Positions 1 to 6,521 are shown, numbered from the stretch's first letter. The stretch is DNA of 6,521 bases from Muribaculaceae bacterium (GCA_029051445.1 JAIDKP010000147.1:1-6521), one strand, 5' to 3'. Program-made: numbers and translations. Notes: generated by a model not told the origin, from the letters alone.

Positions 1-921
1 AAACATGCCGTGTCCCCTGCCCCTTGACTCTATCGCAAACGAATACCCCGTCACATCATCTGGTAAAACCGAGTCACCGGCAACATTATTGAAACTGAAT
101 CTGACATTGAACCGCTCGAAATCAATATTGTTGCGGAAGAAGCCCGAGAGATTGGCAACCCACTTCCTCCTCGTTGTGTCGGCAAGCACATCCACGTCGA
201 CCGCCACACGGCTGCCGTTTCTGTTCCACACCTCCGCCGCAGCATAGCGCCCGGCGACAGTGTCGCTGCCATTCTCCACACCACACAGTTTCGGCGGCAT
301 CACAGTCTTCTGCGCGACACCGACCCAGTCGGTCCACGAAAAATGATAATTGCACCGGTCGCTCACACTGTCGAGCCCATGCGCATTAGAGTACCGGTAA
401 TACGACTTCGACTTCAGCACCCTCGGAGCATTCCATCCTACATAACCCTGCTTCTTTCCCCGTGGAATCATATAGTCAGCCATCTTCTCGCGGAAAAGAA
501 AGACCGTATCGGTGTAGGTCATCAACGTCGAATACTCCCTCACATAAGCCAGCATATGAAGCACCTTGTGGTCGCGCGACTCCACAACCACCTCCGGCAG
601 ATCCGTCGCGATCTCCTGCATGAATATCGTGTCGGTGCCGGCATTCCTCACCACCGCCTCGCCATATCCCATATACCTGACCGTTATCGGATAATCACTT
701 TCCGGCACACGCGGTATCTTCCCGTCCGGCATGCTTATGCCTGCAAACTTACCCTCCCGGTCAAAAACCGATGCGTTGGACAGCGGCATCCGCGTGACAG
801 AATCCGCCACAACCGCGTCGCGCACCTGCCCTTTCACGACAGAGACAACAAAAAACAGAAACAGGATCACAAAGGCATATCGGCACATCATCCCGAAATC
901 ACATATCGCGTCGACAGACAT
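1..921 (-). CDS. Exported protein with carboxypeptidase-regulatory-like domain, uncharacterised family (3' end outside window)
   Basis: An open frame of 307 codons runs from ATG at 921 to the left edge without a stop, so the C-terminus is missing. Residues about 12-31 form a signal peptide: a short basic stretch, then a very hydrophobic run (FVILFLFFVVSVV) and a likely cleavage near KG|QV. There is no lipobox cysteine, so export by signal peptidase I is inferred. Residues about 32-115 resemble a CarboxypepD_reg-like beta-sandwich (DSVTRMPLSNASVFD, ITVRYMGYGE, LPEVVVES), common at the N-terminus of Bacteroidetes envelope proteins. The rest (YVREYSTLMTYTDTVFLFRE, then a Trp/Tyr-rich part) resembles an uncharacterised Bacteroidales family as I remember it; no enzyme motif is visible. 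ATG 921 is chosen for its GGAGG site; ATG 891 or 888 would give a more usual short signal peptide. It lies beyond the alpha-galactosidase terminator, so it is probably a separate unit. Arginine codons are mostly AGG/CGG, unlike the alpha-galactosidase gene. Molecular function unknown. Confidence 0.85.
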   Translation of the reverse strand, partial: MSVDAICDFGMMCRYAFVILFLFFVVSVVKGQVRDAVVADSVTRMPLSNASVFDREGKFAGISMPDGKIPRVPESDYPITVRYMGYGEAVVRNAGTDTIFMQEIATDLPEVVVESRDHKVLHMLAYVREYSTLMTYTDTVFLFREKMADYMIPRGKKQGYVGWNAPRVLKSKSYYRYSNAHGLDSVSDRCNYHFSWTDWVGVAQKTVMPPKLCGVENGSDTVAGRYAAAEVWNRNGSRVAVDVDVLADTTRRKWVANLSGFFRNNIDFERFNVRFSFNNVAGDSVLPDDVTGYSFAIESRGRGHGMF

Positions 922-930
922 TTATTCACA

Positions 931-937
931 CCTCCCC
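931..937 (-). promoter_or_regulatory. Ribosome-binding site of the carboxypeptidase-regulatory-like gene
   Basis: Read on the minus strand this is GGGGAGG, 9 nt before ATG 921. Many Bacteroidota genes lack such a site, so it is a useful argument for ATG 921 over the internal ATGs at 891 and 888. It is embedded in a G-rich leader that continues to 944. Confidence 0.6.
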
Positions 938-1020
938 ACCCCCCTAAAAGTATCCATTTTCCACCTCTGATCCACAGTATTATGATATTTTAACTCCAGA
1001 CTGGGCTAATTCATCAACAA

Positions 1021-1070
1021 ATTAAAAGTACCCCCTGAAGAGCCGCAAACAACGGTTCTTCAGGGGGGGG
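1021..1070 (-). terminator. Intrinsic terminator after the alpha-galactosidase gene
   Basis: Positions 1031-1045 and 1053-1067 form a 15-bp inverted repeat with one mismatch (1042/1056) around a 7-nt loop. Read on the minus strand, the G-rich distal arm is followed by TACTTTTAATTTG, a T-rich tail expected of a Rho-independent terminator. It starts about 30 nt after the stop codon of the alpha-galactosidase. The plus-strand side has no T tract, so it acts on the leftward operon. An eight-base G run (1063-1070) gives three unpaired bases at the stem foot, after which GTAC/GTAC can extend the pairing. Confidence 0.88.
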
Positions 1071-1098
1071 TACGAGTGCAATATTATATCAGACGATG

Positions 1099-3315
1099 TC
1101 AGTATCTCACTTTAATAAACCTCACACCATGCGACGGTATGAAATAATCTGTATTGCTCACCGACAGATCTTTCTGACGCCACAGATCGCGTACCGACTG
1201 GAGTTTCACTATGCCAAGCGCCTTGTAGTAATCAGCCAGATTGACATTGAGGTCGTTTCCGCCGACATTGAAGACTCCTATTGCATGCGTGCCGTCGCTT
1301 AGCGGACGACTCCATATCTGTATGTCACCATCCTTCACTACACGGTCGGCCTGTTTGCCGAGAAGATCCTGGTTCACGGCATTCACCTCGTTGTTGCAAA
1401 GCACATTGATTGTGAAATCGTCCAGTTGGGCCAGATCACAGCCAATCAGCATATCAGATGCCAGAAGACTCCACAACGCGATGTGGGTGTATTGTTCGTC
1501 GGGGGTCAGACGCGAGTCACGGAGATTATCGCTCCAGCCGACCTTACCGACAATAAGCATGTCCGGATCATTCCAGTGCCCCGGAGCCGCATAAGGCGCA
1601 AGCCCTGCCTGTCGGTTGAAACCTATGTCATAAAGCGATGCCCAAGTGTCGGTTATATCGCCGGTTGTACGCCATGAATTGGCGTCTACCATCGCGCCCC
1701 ACTTCCACACATCTGCCATACCATACTGGCAGAGACTATAGAATATATCGCGAGGCTGACGGCGCAGATACTCACCCATGAGCATATAAGGACGTATGTA
1801 AGACGAAGTCGCGCGACGGTCCGGTTCAAGAGCATGTTTCTTGCCGTAGCCACACCAGTCATACTTCAGGTAGTCGACACCCCATGAATTGTAGGTTTCG
1901 GCATCCTGAAGCTCATGGTCGAGAGAACCCAGATAGCAGCCACAAGTCAGGTCGCCCGGCGACGAATATATACCGAATTTCAATCCTTCGCTATGAAGCC
2001 AGTCACCAAGCTCCTTCATTGAAGGAAATTTCTCATTTACCGCTATAGTGCCGTCGGCATTGCGTTCCGGTGCTTCCCAACCGTCATCGATATTTATGTA
2101 TGCATATCCATAATCGGCAAGTCCCTTGTCAATCAGGGCCTGTGCACTCGATACGACACGGTCTTGTGTCACACTCAGCCCCCAGCAGTTCCATGAGTTC
2201 CATCCCATAGGAGGTGTCAGGGCGATATTGTCTCCGACTTTCAGAGTAAACCTCTGCTCGGCTGTCCCCTTGCCGTTTGATGCCTTCACAGTAAACGTGT
2301 AGTCGCCGCGCTTTGCCACGCTGCCTCCGAGAGCTCCGTTGGCAGGATCAAGCGTCACGCCTTCGGGCAGATCCGACGAACTGAATGTCATAGGGCGCTC
2401 GCCCGACACACCGAAACGATAATGAATCGGCGACCCGGGACGAACTCCATAAACCTCCACTGTATTGAATCTGGGAGCGGCAGGGGCGGCAGGGGTCAAT
2501 ATGAACTTCGGATGAGAGCGAGAGACAACATCCTTGCCAGTAAGGTCATCGGTAAACTTCACACGCAGGAAAGATCCTTCACCGGGAGTCAGATTAGCTA
2601 CCACACCGGGCTTCTTTGCCGAAGATGACACCTTGTGACTCGATTGTCCGATCACCTTGCCGGTCTCGTTATCGACCTCCTCAATAGTGAGAGAGCCTTT
2701 GATCGATTTGTCATAACGGTTTGAAACCGTCACTGTCTCCTTGCCGTTTTTTCCTTTGCCGAAACCTATCGATACGCCATCTATCAGTTCGGGAACCGTC
2801 ACAGTCACACCGTTTCGACCGAACATGCCGCCCGGATCATTGCCATTGTAGCAGCGCACGGCAAGCACATTGTCACCATCCCAGTTTATCGACTTGTCAT
2901 TGGCTTTGACCGCATACTCGCGATTTACACTCCATGCCGAACGGTAACCGCCGGCATCACCCGGCATACCGCCGGTCTTGCCGATGAGTTTACCGTTGAG
3001 ATACACTTCGTCGGCATCATCGATCGGACCAAGATTAAACTGTATGTAATCTGCAAAATTCTTTCCTTTGACAAGCGAACTCGGAATTGTAAGATGGATG
3101 CGGTACCAGCCATAATCAACGCCATTGACCTTCTGGTCGCTCCACGGACGCGTGATATCGATCATACGCATTCCCGACTCGTTGTACTCGGGTTTAGCCT
3201 TGGCCATATCGTCGCCCTCACTGAAAAGAGCGCTTCTGGTCGTTGTGTTCTGAGCTGAGGCCATCAGCATGGCGCCAAGCCCGGCGCAAAGAAATATCTG
3301 TCTGTTTATCATCAT
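1099..3315 (-). CDS. Secreted multidomain GH27 alpha-galactosidase
   Basis: This 738-residue protein should hydrolyse terminal alpha-linked galactose (possibly a related sugar) from glycans in the periplasm or outside the cell. A signal peptide ends near ASA|Q (residues 19-22) with no lipobox. Residues about 30-178 look like a galactose-binding-like jelly roll as seen at the N-terminus of GH2 enzymes (YLNGKLIG, GDNVLAVRCYNG). Residues about 180-273 look like an Ig-like domain; a PAAPAAP linker (275-281) leads to a second Ig-type (He_PIG-like) domain to about 361. The GH27 barrel begins at TPPMGWNSWNCWG (367-379), with IDDGW at 409-413. The nucleophile is inferred as D486 in YLKYDWC, the acid/base as D553 in RTTGD by alignment from memory with human R227-x3-D231, and WNDPDML is at 581-587. 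A small beta domain closes the chain. Retention of DDGW favours alpha-galactosidase over beta-L-arabinopyranosidase. The start is the first of two adjacent ATGs; there is no clear Shine-Dalgarno site. It is the last gene before a terminator, downstream of two glycan-binding protein genes. Confidence 0.93.
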   Translation of the reverse strand: MMINRQIFLCAGLGAMLMASAQNTTTRSALFSEGDDMAKAKPEYNESGMRMIDITRPWSDQKVNGVDYGWYRIHLTIPSSLVKGKNFADYIQFNLGPIDDADEVYLNGKLIGKTGGMPGDAGGYRSAWSVNREYAVKANDKSINWDGDNVLAVRCYNGNDPGGMFGRNGVTVTVPELIDGVSIGFGKGKNGKETVTVSNRYDKSIKGSLTIEEVDNETGKVIGQSSHKVSSSAKKPGVVANLTPGEGSFLRVKFTDDLTGKDVVSRSHPKFILTPAAPAAPRFNTVEVYGVRPGSPIHYRFGVSGERPMTFSSSDLPEGVTLDPANGALGGSVAKRGDYTFTVKASNGKGTAEQRFTLKVGDNIALTPPMGWNSWNCWGLSVTQDRVVSSAQALIDKGLADYGYAYINIDDGWEAPERNADGTIAVNEKFPSMKELGDWLHSEGLKFGIYSSPGDLTCGCYLGSLDHELQDAETYNSWGVDYLKYDWCGYGKKHALEPDRRATSSYIRPYMLMGEYLRRQPRDIFYSLCQYGMADVWKWGAMVDANSWRTTGDITDTWASLYDIGFNRQAGLAPYAAPGHWNDPDMLIVGKVGWSDNLRDSRLTPDEQYTHIALWSLLASDMLIGCDLAQLDDFTINVLCNNEVNAVNQDLLGKQADRVVKDGDIQIWSRPLSDGTHAIGVFNVGGNDLNVNLADYYKALGIVKLQSVRDLWRQKDLSVSNTDYFIPSHGVRFIKVRY
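2477..2494 (-). repeat. Perfect 9-bp tandem duplication coding for an Ala-Pro linker
   Basis: GCGGCAGGG (plus strand) occurs twice in direct succession inside the alpha-galactosidase gene. It encodes the PAAPAAP stretch between the first Ig-like domain and the He_PIG-like domain, so it most likely reflects expansion of a flexible linker. The copy number could vary between strains without breaking the frame. Confidence 0.8.
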
Positions 3316-3330
3316 TTATAGTTTAAGCAT

Positions 3331-3437
3331 ATATGTTGTAAAGCCTGAAAGCACCAATTATTATGCCAATCATTTTTTCGTCCATTGGTTTATCATCCTG
3401 CATGTGAGTCGAATATCTCTCAGGCCTTACAACATAT
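3331..3437 (-). promoter_or_regulatory. Long inverted repeat in the spacer before the alpha-galactosidase gene (putative mRNA structure)
   Basis: Arms 3331-3348 and 3420-3437 are 18-bp inverted copies (ATATGTTGTAARGCCTGA) differing at one base, enclosing 71 nt. A TTTAA block further out also matches (3322-3326 and its counterpart past 3437). In minus-strand RNA the single difference is a G-U pair, whereas in plus-strand RNA it would be A-C, so a structure in the operon mRNA is favoured. The arm nearer the enzyme ends 15 nt before its start codon. The loop contains a smaller dyad: ACCAAT at 3353-3358 and CCAAT at 3366-3370 can each pair with ATTGGT at 3384-3389. No T tract follows the stem, so a simple terminator is unlikely. 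A role in attenuation, mRNA processing or translation control is inferred. Recombinase arms are an alternative. Confidence 0.5.
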
Positions 3438-3458
3438 TAATTTAAAGATTATTGATTT

Positions 3459-4883
3459 TCAGTCAAGTGTAGTGCCATAGAATGTCAGTTCCGCACAGTT
3501 CCAGTAGTTGGTGTTGTTCTCGGTCAGACTTCCTACACGCGACTTGAGCACCGAGAAACGCATTTTTGTAAACTTCTCAGGAGCGACATAGTTGCCGAAA
3601 TGACCGAGTACGTTGGCCGCATTCAGAGTCTGCACCATGTCATATTCGTGCCCGAACTCAACCCAGTCGCCCTTATCGTCACTCCAATAGAACAGAGCCA
3701 CTTCGTCGGCCGGACCATTGTAGTAACTGCGCACAAGAAAGTCAAACGCAAACACCTGTATCGGAGCGTCAAGCTCCACATCTACGTAGCTTCCGTAAAC
3801 CGGATCATGCTTCGCATATGACGAACTGTAGCCCGAATGATAGTGGGTGCCTGTATTTCCGTCAAACAGTCCCTCTACTCCGAGACCATCGCCCGCATGC
3901 GGATCGCTACCGACAGCCTTGTTATAGTCGACTCTGATCTTGGGAGGACACAGCGTATATCCGTAGAGAGCGCTTTGATCCGGCTCTACTTCGATATTCA
4001 TCGAGCAGTTACGCAACACGACAGGCAATGCATAGGTCTCCGTGTAACTCAGTTTACTCAGATCGACCGATATATTGGCCATGATCTTGTTGACACCGGG
4101 AGTGAACGCATAAGTCGGCCCTGTATAACCGCTGTACATATCTTCCGGCATCATCTTGTAACTGGTGCCGAAAGCCTCGTTACACTCATCAAGGAGATCC
4201 TTATCGATATCAAGATCGACAGTGAAATCCCACTTGCTCAGTGTGGGCAGATCTACCTCGACAGTGATCTCGTCAGTTCCCTCCCTGCTGTAGAATACTT
4301 TTGGGAAGTAGTTGGGTTCTTTAAGAGTAAGCGTAGGCTCGAGATAGGTCGGCACCATGAAGAGCATGTTATCCTCACCATTGATAGGCGAGTCTGCCGA
4401 TTCAAGCATCAGAGGCACAATAGGCACCTGCCCATCCTCAAGATTCTCATTAAACTCCTTCACTTTCTTGACGTCGAGATATGCATTGGTGATGACATAT
4501 CCTTCTCCGCCCTCGATATTGATGTCCACACTCGAGGTCGAGCCACCTTCGGTAAACGAGAGCACATCGCCAGGCATCATTGTATAGAATACCAGGGCAC
4601 TTTCCTCGCGGTAGGCTTCAAATTCGGCAACAGTCATAGCGCGCAATGTCGCCTTGGATGTGCGTGACGGATCCCAGCCTCCTTTCTGTATGGTTACTGG
4701 TATTGCCGTCTGGTCATCTGTCGAGTAGACAGTGACATTCTGGCGCCCTGCGTCCTTTATGCGTATGACTTTGGCATATTCCTCCGGATAACGGTCACTG
4801 TAGTCAGGATCACAGCCGGCGAAGCCAAGACCTGTTCCAAGCACAATGACACCGGCAAGGATGGTTTGTATATTTCTTTTCAT
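3459..4883 (-). CDS. DUF1735 / F5/8-type-C (discoidin) domain surface lipoprotein of a PUL
   Basis: This 474-residue protein is probably an outer-membrane glycan-binding lipoprotein accessory to a SusC/SusD pair. A lipoprotein signal peptide ends at FAGC, with Cys24 followed by Asp-Pro. Residues about 35-155 match the DUF1735 (BT_3987-like N-terminal) style of beta-sandwich: VIRIKDAGRQNVTVY, then VTIQKGG and a conserved turn at SKATLRAMT. A second all-beta segment (about 185-310) has the same flavour, ending TYALPVVLRNCS. Residues about 330-474 are an F5/8-type-C domain: EGLFDGNTGTHYHS, GSYVDVELDAP, KFTKMRFSVL and a closing AELTFYG. No glycosidase motif is present, so binding rather than catalysis is inferred. 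The ligand cannot be read from the sequence. It sits 31 nt after the susD-like gene with an AAGGAGA site, so the two are surely co-transcribed. It takes the place of SusE/SusF-type proteins in this locus. Confidence 0.9.
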   Translation of the reverse strand: MKRNIQTILAGVIVLGTGLGFAGCDPDYSDRYPEEYAKVIRIKDAGRQNVTVYSTDDQTAIPVTIQKGGWDPSRTSKATLRAMTVAEFEAYREESALVFYTMMPGDVLSFTEGGSTSSVDINIEGGEGYVITNAYLDVKKVKEFNENLEDGQVPIVPLMLESADSPINGEDNMLFMVPTYLEPTLTLKEPNYFPKVFYSREGTDEITVEVDLPTLSKWDFTVDLDIDKDLLDECNEAFGTSYKMMPEDMYSGYTGPTYAFTPGVNKIMANISVDLSKLSYTETYALPVVLRNCSMNIEVEPDQSALYGYTLCPPKIRVDYNKAVGSDPHAGDGLGVEGLFDGNTGTHYHSGYSSSYAKHDPVYGSYVDVELDAPIQVFAFDFLVRSYYNGPADEVALFYWSDDKGDWVEFGHEYDMVQTLNAANVLGHFGNYVAPEKFTKMRFSVLKSRVGSLTENNTNYWNCAELTFYGTTLD

Positions 4884-4891
4884 ATTATCTT

Positions 4892-4898
4892 TCTCCTT
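4892..4898 (-). promoter_or_regulatory. Ribosome-binding site of the DUF1735 lipoprotein gene
   Basis: Read on the minus strand this is AAGGAGA, 8 nt before ATG 4883 and within the 31-nt gap after the susD-like stop codon. It fixes the start of the lipoprotein, which also gives a proper lipoprotein signal peptide. Confidence 0.75.
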
Positions 4899-4914
4899 GG
4901 ATTCTATCGGTTAT

Positions 4915-6521
4915 TTAATATCCCGGCGACTGTACGAGCTGAGGATTCTTGTAAAGCTCGTCACGCTTGATCGGGTAGAGATACTGACGGTTACCGAATG
5001 TGTATTCATAAGGTACCACGATAGGAGTATTGAACTCCTCGAAACTCGGATCCATCTTGGATATCGCGTCAAGCGTGTATCGCTTTTGGAATCCGAAATA
5101 TTCGTCACCCATCATCCAGCGGCGCACATCGTAGAAACGATGGTTACCTTCATACCAGAATTCAATAAATCTCTCGTTGCGTATATACATTCCGAGTTTC
5201 TCATTGACATCTCCCGACATGCGGCCGCTTGTGAGCATCCCGGTAGTGAGAGGTTTGGCACCCGCACGCTCACGCACCACGTTGAGATTCTCAAGTGCCT
5301 TGGCCTGATCTCCCTGGTTCCAGTAGATCTCGGCAAGATTAAGATACACCTCAGCAAGACGCATAAATGCGATAGGCGCATTGTTTCTCGTATAGCGGCC
5401 ACCAGAAGCCGACACATACATAGTTGGGTTGAGATGCTTCTGCGATACAAAACCACTCTGGCAGTTGTCACGGTTGAATCTGCCGGGATTGTATCCGTGG
5501 CGGTTTGAATTACGCAGTTCGAGCTTCACAGGATAAAGATTGTCGTAGGTCATCGTACCGAAATCGCCACCGTCAAAACCGAGCCATGCATAGAATCTTG
5601 GCTCACGGTTTGTGCACAATTTGATCACATCCTCTCGACCCTCTATGCCCGCGCTCTGATACCACTGGCCCTTCACCTTGAAGTCACCGCCGTTGTCATA
5701 GAAATTCGGATCATCTTCAGGCATATATCCGTCCTTGGTCAGGAACCATGCCATTGTATTGAGTGTCGGACCGATACCCGAATATCCTGTCACGGTCGAG
5801 TTGTTGGTCGTGGTGAAAAGATTGTGCGGAAATACAGCGTTGGTATTGTCAAACGCTACATTCAGCGGGAAAAGCGTCTCGTGATTATTGTCGTCGACCG
5901 AAGTCGTGGTAGTGACAGCACGCATACGTATTATCGCGTTCTGATAAGCTTCCTCCTCTTCATCAGTCAGACCATCCACCGGTATCCATTGGTCGACAAG
6001 ACGCTGACGGCTACGGTAGTCATCATCCTTGTAAAGTGAATATCCGTTGGCGAGCGCCATGCTGAGAAGTTCCTCGTTAGCCTGACGCGCACGCTCCCAC
6101 TTCGATGGATCATAACTTTTGCTCACAAGTTCCTTTCCATAGCCTGGGGTCTCGAATTTCTCGTTTTGCCAGGTCGGATAAGGAAAACTTCCGTTGAACA
6201 GAGGCGATGCCGCATAAAGATACATGCGTGCCTTGACAGCCTGGCACATGATCTTGGTGGCACGGCCGGTCTCGGCCGTTGTGCGAACATAGGGAAGCCC
6301 CTCGGCAGCCTCGTCAAGTTGTCCGGCAATCCAATCTACACAATAGTCATAATGATAGCGTCCGCTAAACGCAGATTTGTCGGTATTCATGTCGATCAGA
6401 CTCTCAGTGATGGCAATCGGACCGTAACGCACAAGAAGAGTGAAATGATAAAATGCCATGAGGAACTTTACCTCACTACGCCATAGAGCATATGTCTCCT
6501 CATCGGCCACACCGTTGGGGA
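4915..6521 (-). CDS. SusD/RagB-family nutrient-binding outer-membrane lipoprotein (5' end outside window)
   Basis: SusD-like proteins are surface lipoproteins that bind glycans and form the lid of a SusC TonB-dependent transporter. The frame is open to the right edge and gives 534 residues, with the signal peptide and first helices missing; full length is probably over 600 residues. The GTG at 6510 is an internal valine, not a start: the frame continues upstream, and the following EVKFLMAFYHF motif is normally well inside the protein. Other family marks, numbered from that valine, are GRATKIMCQAVKARMYLYAASPLFNG (82-107), NREPRFYAWLGFDGG (301-315), FMRLAEVYLNLAEIY (382-396, the C-terminal SusD helix pair) and IRNERFIEFWYEGNHRFYDVRRW (443-465). 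The C-terminus ends at NPQLVQSPGY, typical of the family. The lipoprotein gene follows after 31 nt, and a susC gene is expected immediately upstream, beyond the window. The glycan ligand is not evident; the linked GH27 enzyme suggests alpha-galactosyl-bearing material. Confidence 0.96.
   Translation of the reverse strand, partial: PNGVADEETYALWRSEVKFLMAFYHFTLLVRYGPIAITESLIDMNTDKSAFSGRYHYDYCVDWIAGQLDEAAEGLPYVRTTAETGRATKIMCQAVKARMYLYAASPLFNGSFPYPTWQNEKFETPGYGKELVSKSYDPSKWERARQANEELLSMALANGYSLYKDDDYRSRQRLVDQWIPVDGLTDEEEEAYQNAIIRMRAVTTTTSVDDNNHETLFPLNVAFDNTNAVFPHNLFTTTNNSTVTGYSGIGPTLNTMAWFLTKDGYMPEDDPNFYDNGGDFKVKGQWYQSAGIEGREDVIKLCTNREPRFYAWLGFDGGDFGTMTYDNLYPVKLELRNSNRHGYNPGRFNRDNCQSGFVSQKHLNPTMYVSASGGRYTRNNAPIAFMRLAEVYLNLAEIYWNQGDQAKALENLNVVRERAGAKPLTTGMLTSGRMSGDVNEKLGMYIRNERFIEFWYEGNHRFYDVRRWMMGDEYFGFQKRYTLDAISKMDPSFEEFNTPIVVPYEYTFGNRQYLYPIKRDELYKNPQLVQSPGY

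Noticed and set aside
343..993. Plus-strand open frame of 216 codons, rich in histidine and arginine
   Set aside because: It lies opposite the left-hand gene, whose product has a signal peptide and a recognisable domain. The plus-strand product has the His/Arg-rich composition typical of an antisense frame and crosses the gene's leader.
945..1021. Possible Bacteroides-type promoter for the left-hand gene (TTTG at 1018-1021; TACTTTTA at 945-952, minus strand)
   Set aside because: The two elements are far more than the expected 19-21 nt apart, and no TTTG lies at the right distance from TACTTTTA. A promoter is expected in this region but I cannot place it.
3323..3403. Minus-strand 26-codon open frame in the spacer before the alpha-galactosidase gene
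   Set aside because: It has no ribosome-binding site, lies mostly within the inverted repeat and shows no clear protein-like character. It could be a leader peptide but nothing supports that.
3837..4667. Plus-strand open frame of 276 codons
   Set aside because: It is entirely antisense to the DUF1735 lipoprotein gene, which has a lipobox, family motifs and a ribosome-binding site. The plus-strand product shows no domain I recognise.
4846..5508. Plus-strand open frame of 220 codons
   Set aside because: It is antisense to the conserved C-terminal part of the susD-like gene and the lipoprotein start. Its hydrophobic start mirrors the signal peptide region read on the wrong strand.
6508..6510. 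GTG as start codon of the susD-like gene
   Set aside because: The frame remains open upstream to the window edge, there is no signal peptide after it, and the sequence that follows is an internal SusD motif.

Overview
The window looks like chromosomal DNA of a gut Bacteroidota, order Bacteroidales. The evidence is a SusD/RagB-family nutrient-binding protein, a DUF1735-type surface lipoprotein, AT-rich leaders and balanced base composition. A Muribaculaceae-like member is plausible from the moderate G+C and protein style, but this is inference and nothing here proves a genus.

All four genes lie on the minus strand, so transcription runs from the right edge to the left. From right to left they are: the 3' part of a susD-like gene (4915-6521, its start lies beyond the window); a DUF1735 / F5/8-type-C (discoidin) lipoprotein (3459-4883), 31 nt downstream with a good ribosome-binding site; a 143-nt spacer holding a long inverted repeat; a secreted multidomain GH27 alpha-galactosidase (1099-3315); a strong intrinsic terminator (about 1021-1070); and the 5' part of a separate gene (1-921, running off the left edge) for an exported protein with a carboxypeptidase-regulatory-like domain. 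This last gene has no stop inside the window and is easily missed by ORF callers that require both ends.

The three right-hand genes read as the end of a polysaccharide utilisation locus (PUL). By analogy with Sus systems, the SusD-like protein would cap a SusC/TonB-dependent transporter, expected just beyond the right edge. The lipoprotein would be an accessory surface glycan-binding protein, and the GH27 enzyme would remove terminal alpha-linked galactose (or a related sugar) from the captured glycan. The terminator closes this unit, so the left-hand gene is probably transcribed separately; its arginine codon choice also differs from that of the alpha-galactosidase.

The most unusual non-coding element is the 18-bp, one-mismatch inverted repeat at 3331-3348 / 3420-3437. 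It encloses 71 nt and ends 15 nt before the alpha-galactosidase start codon. Its only mismatch becomes a G-U pair in the operon mRNA, which suggests an RNA structure that sets expression of the enzyme relative to the upstream binding proteins. No CRISPR array, tRNA, rRNA or insertion sequence was seen, and there is no gene-free stretch longer than about 180 bases.
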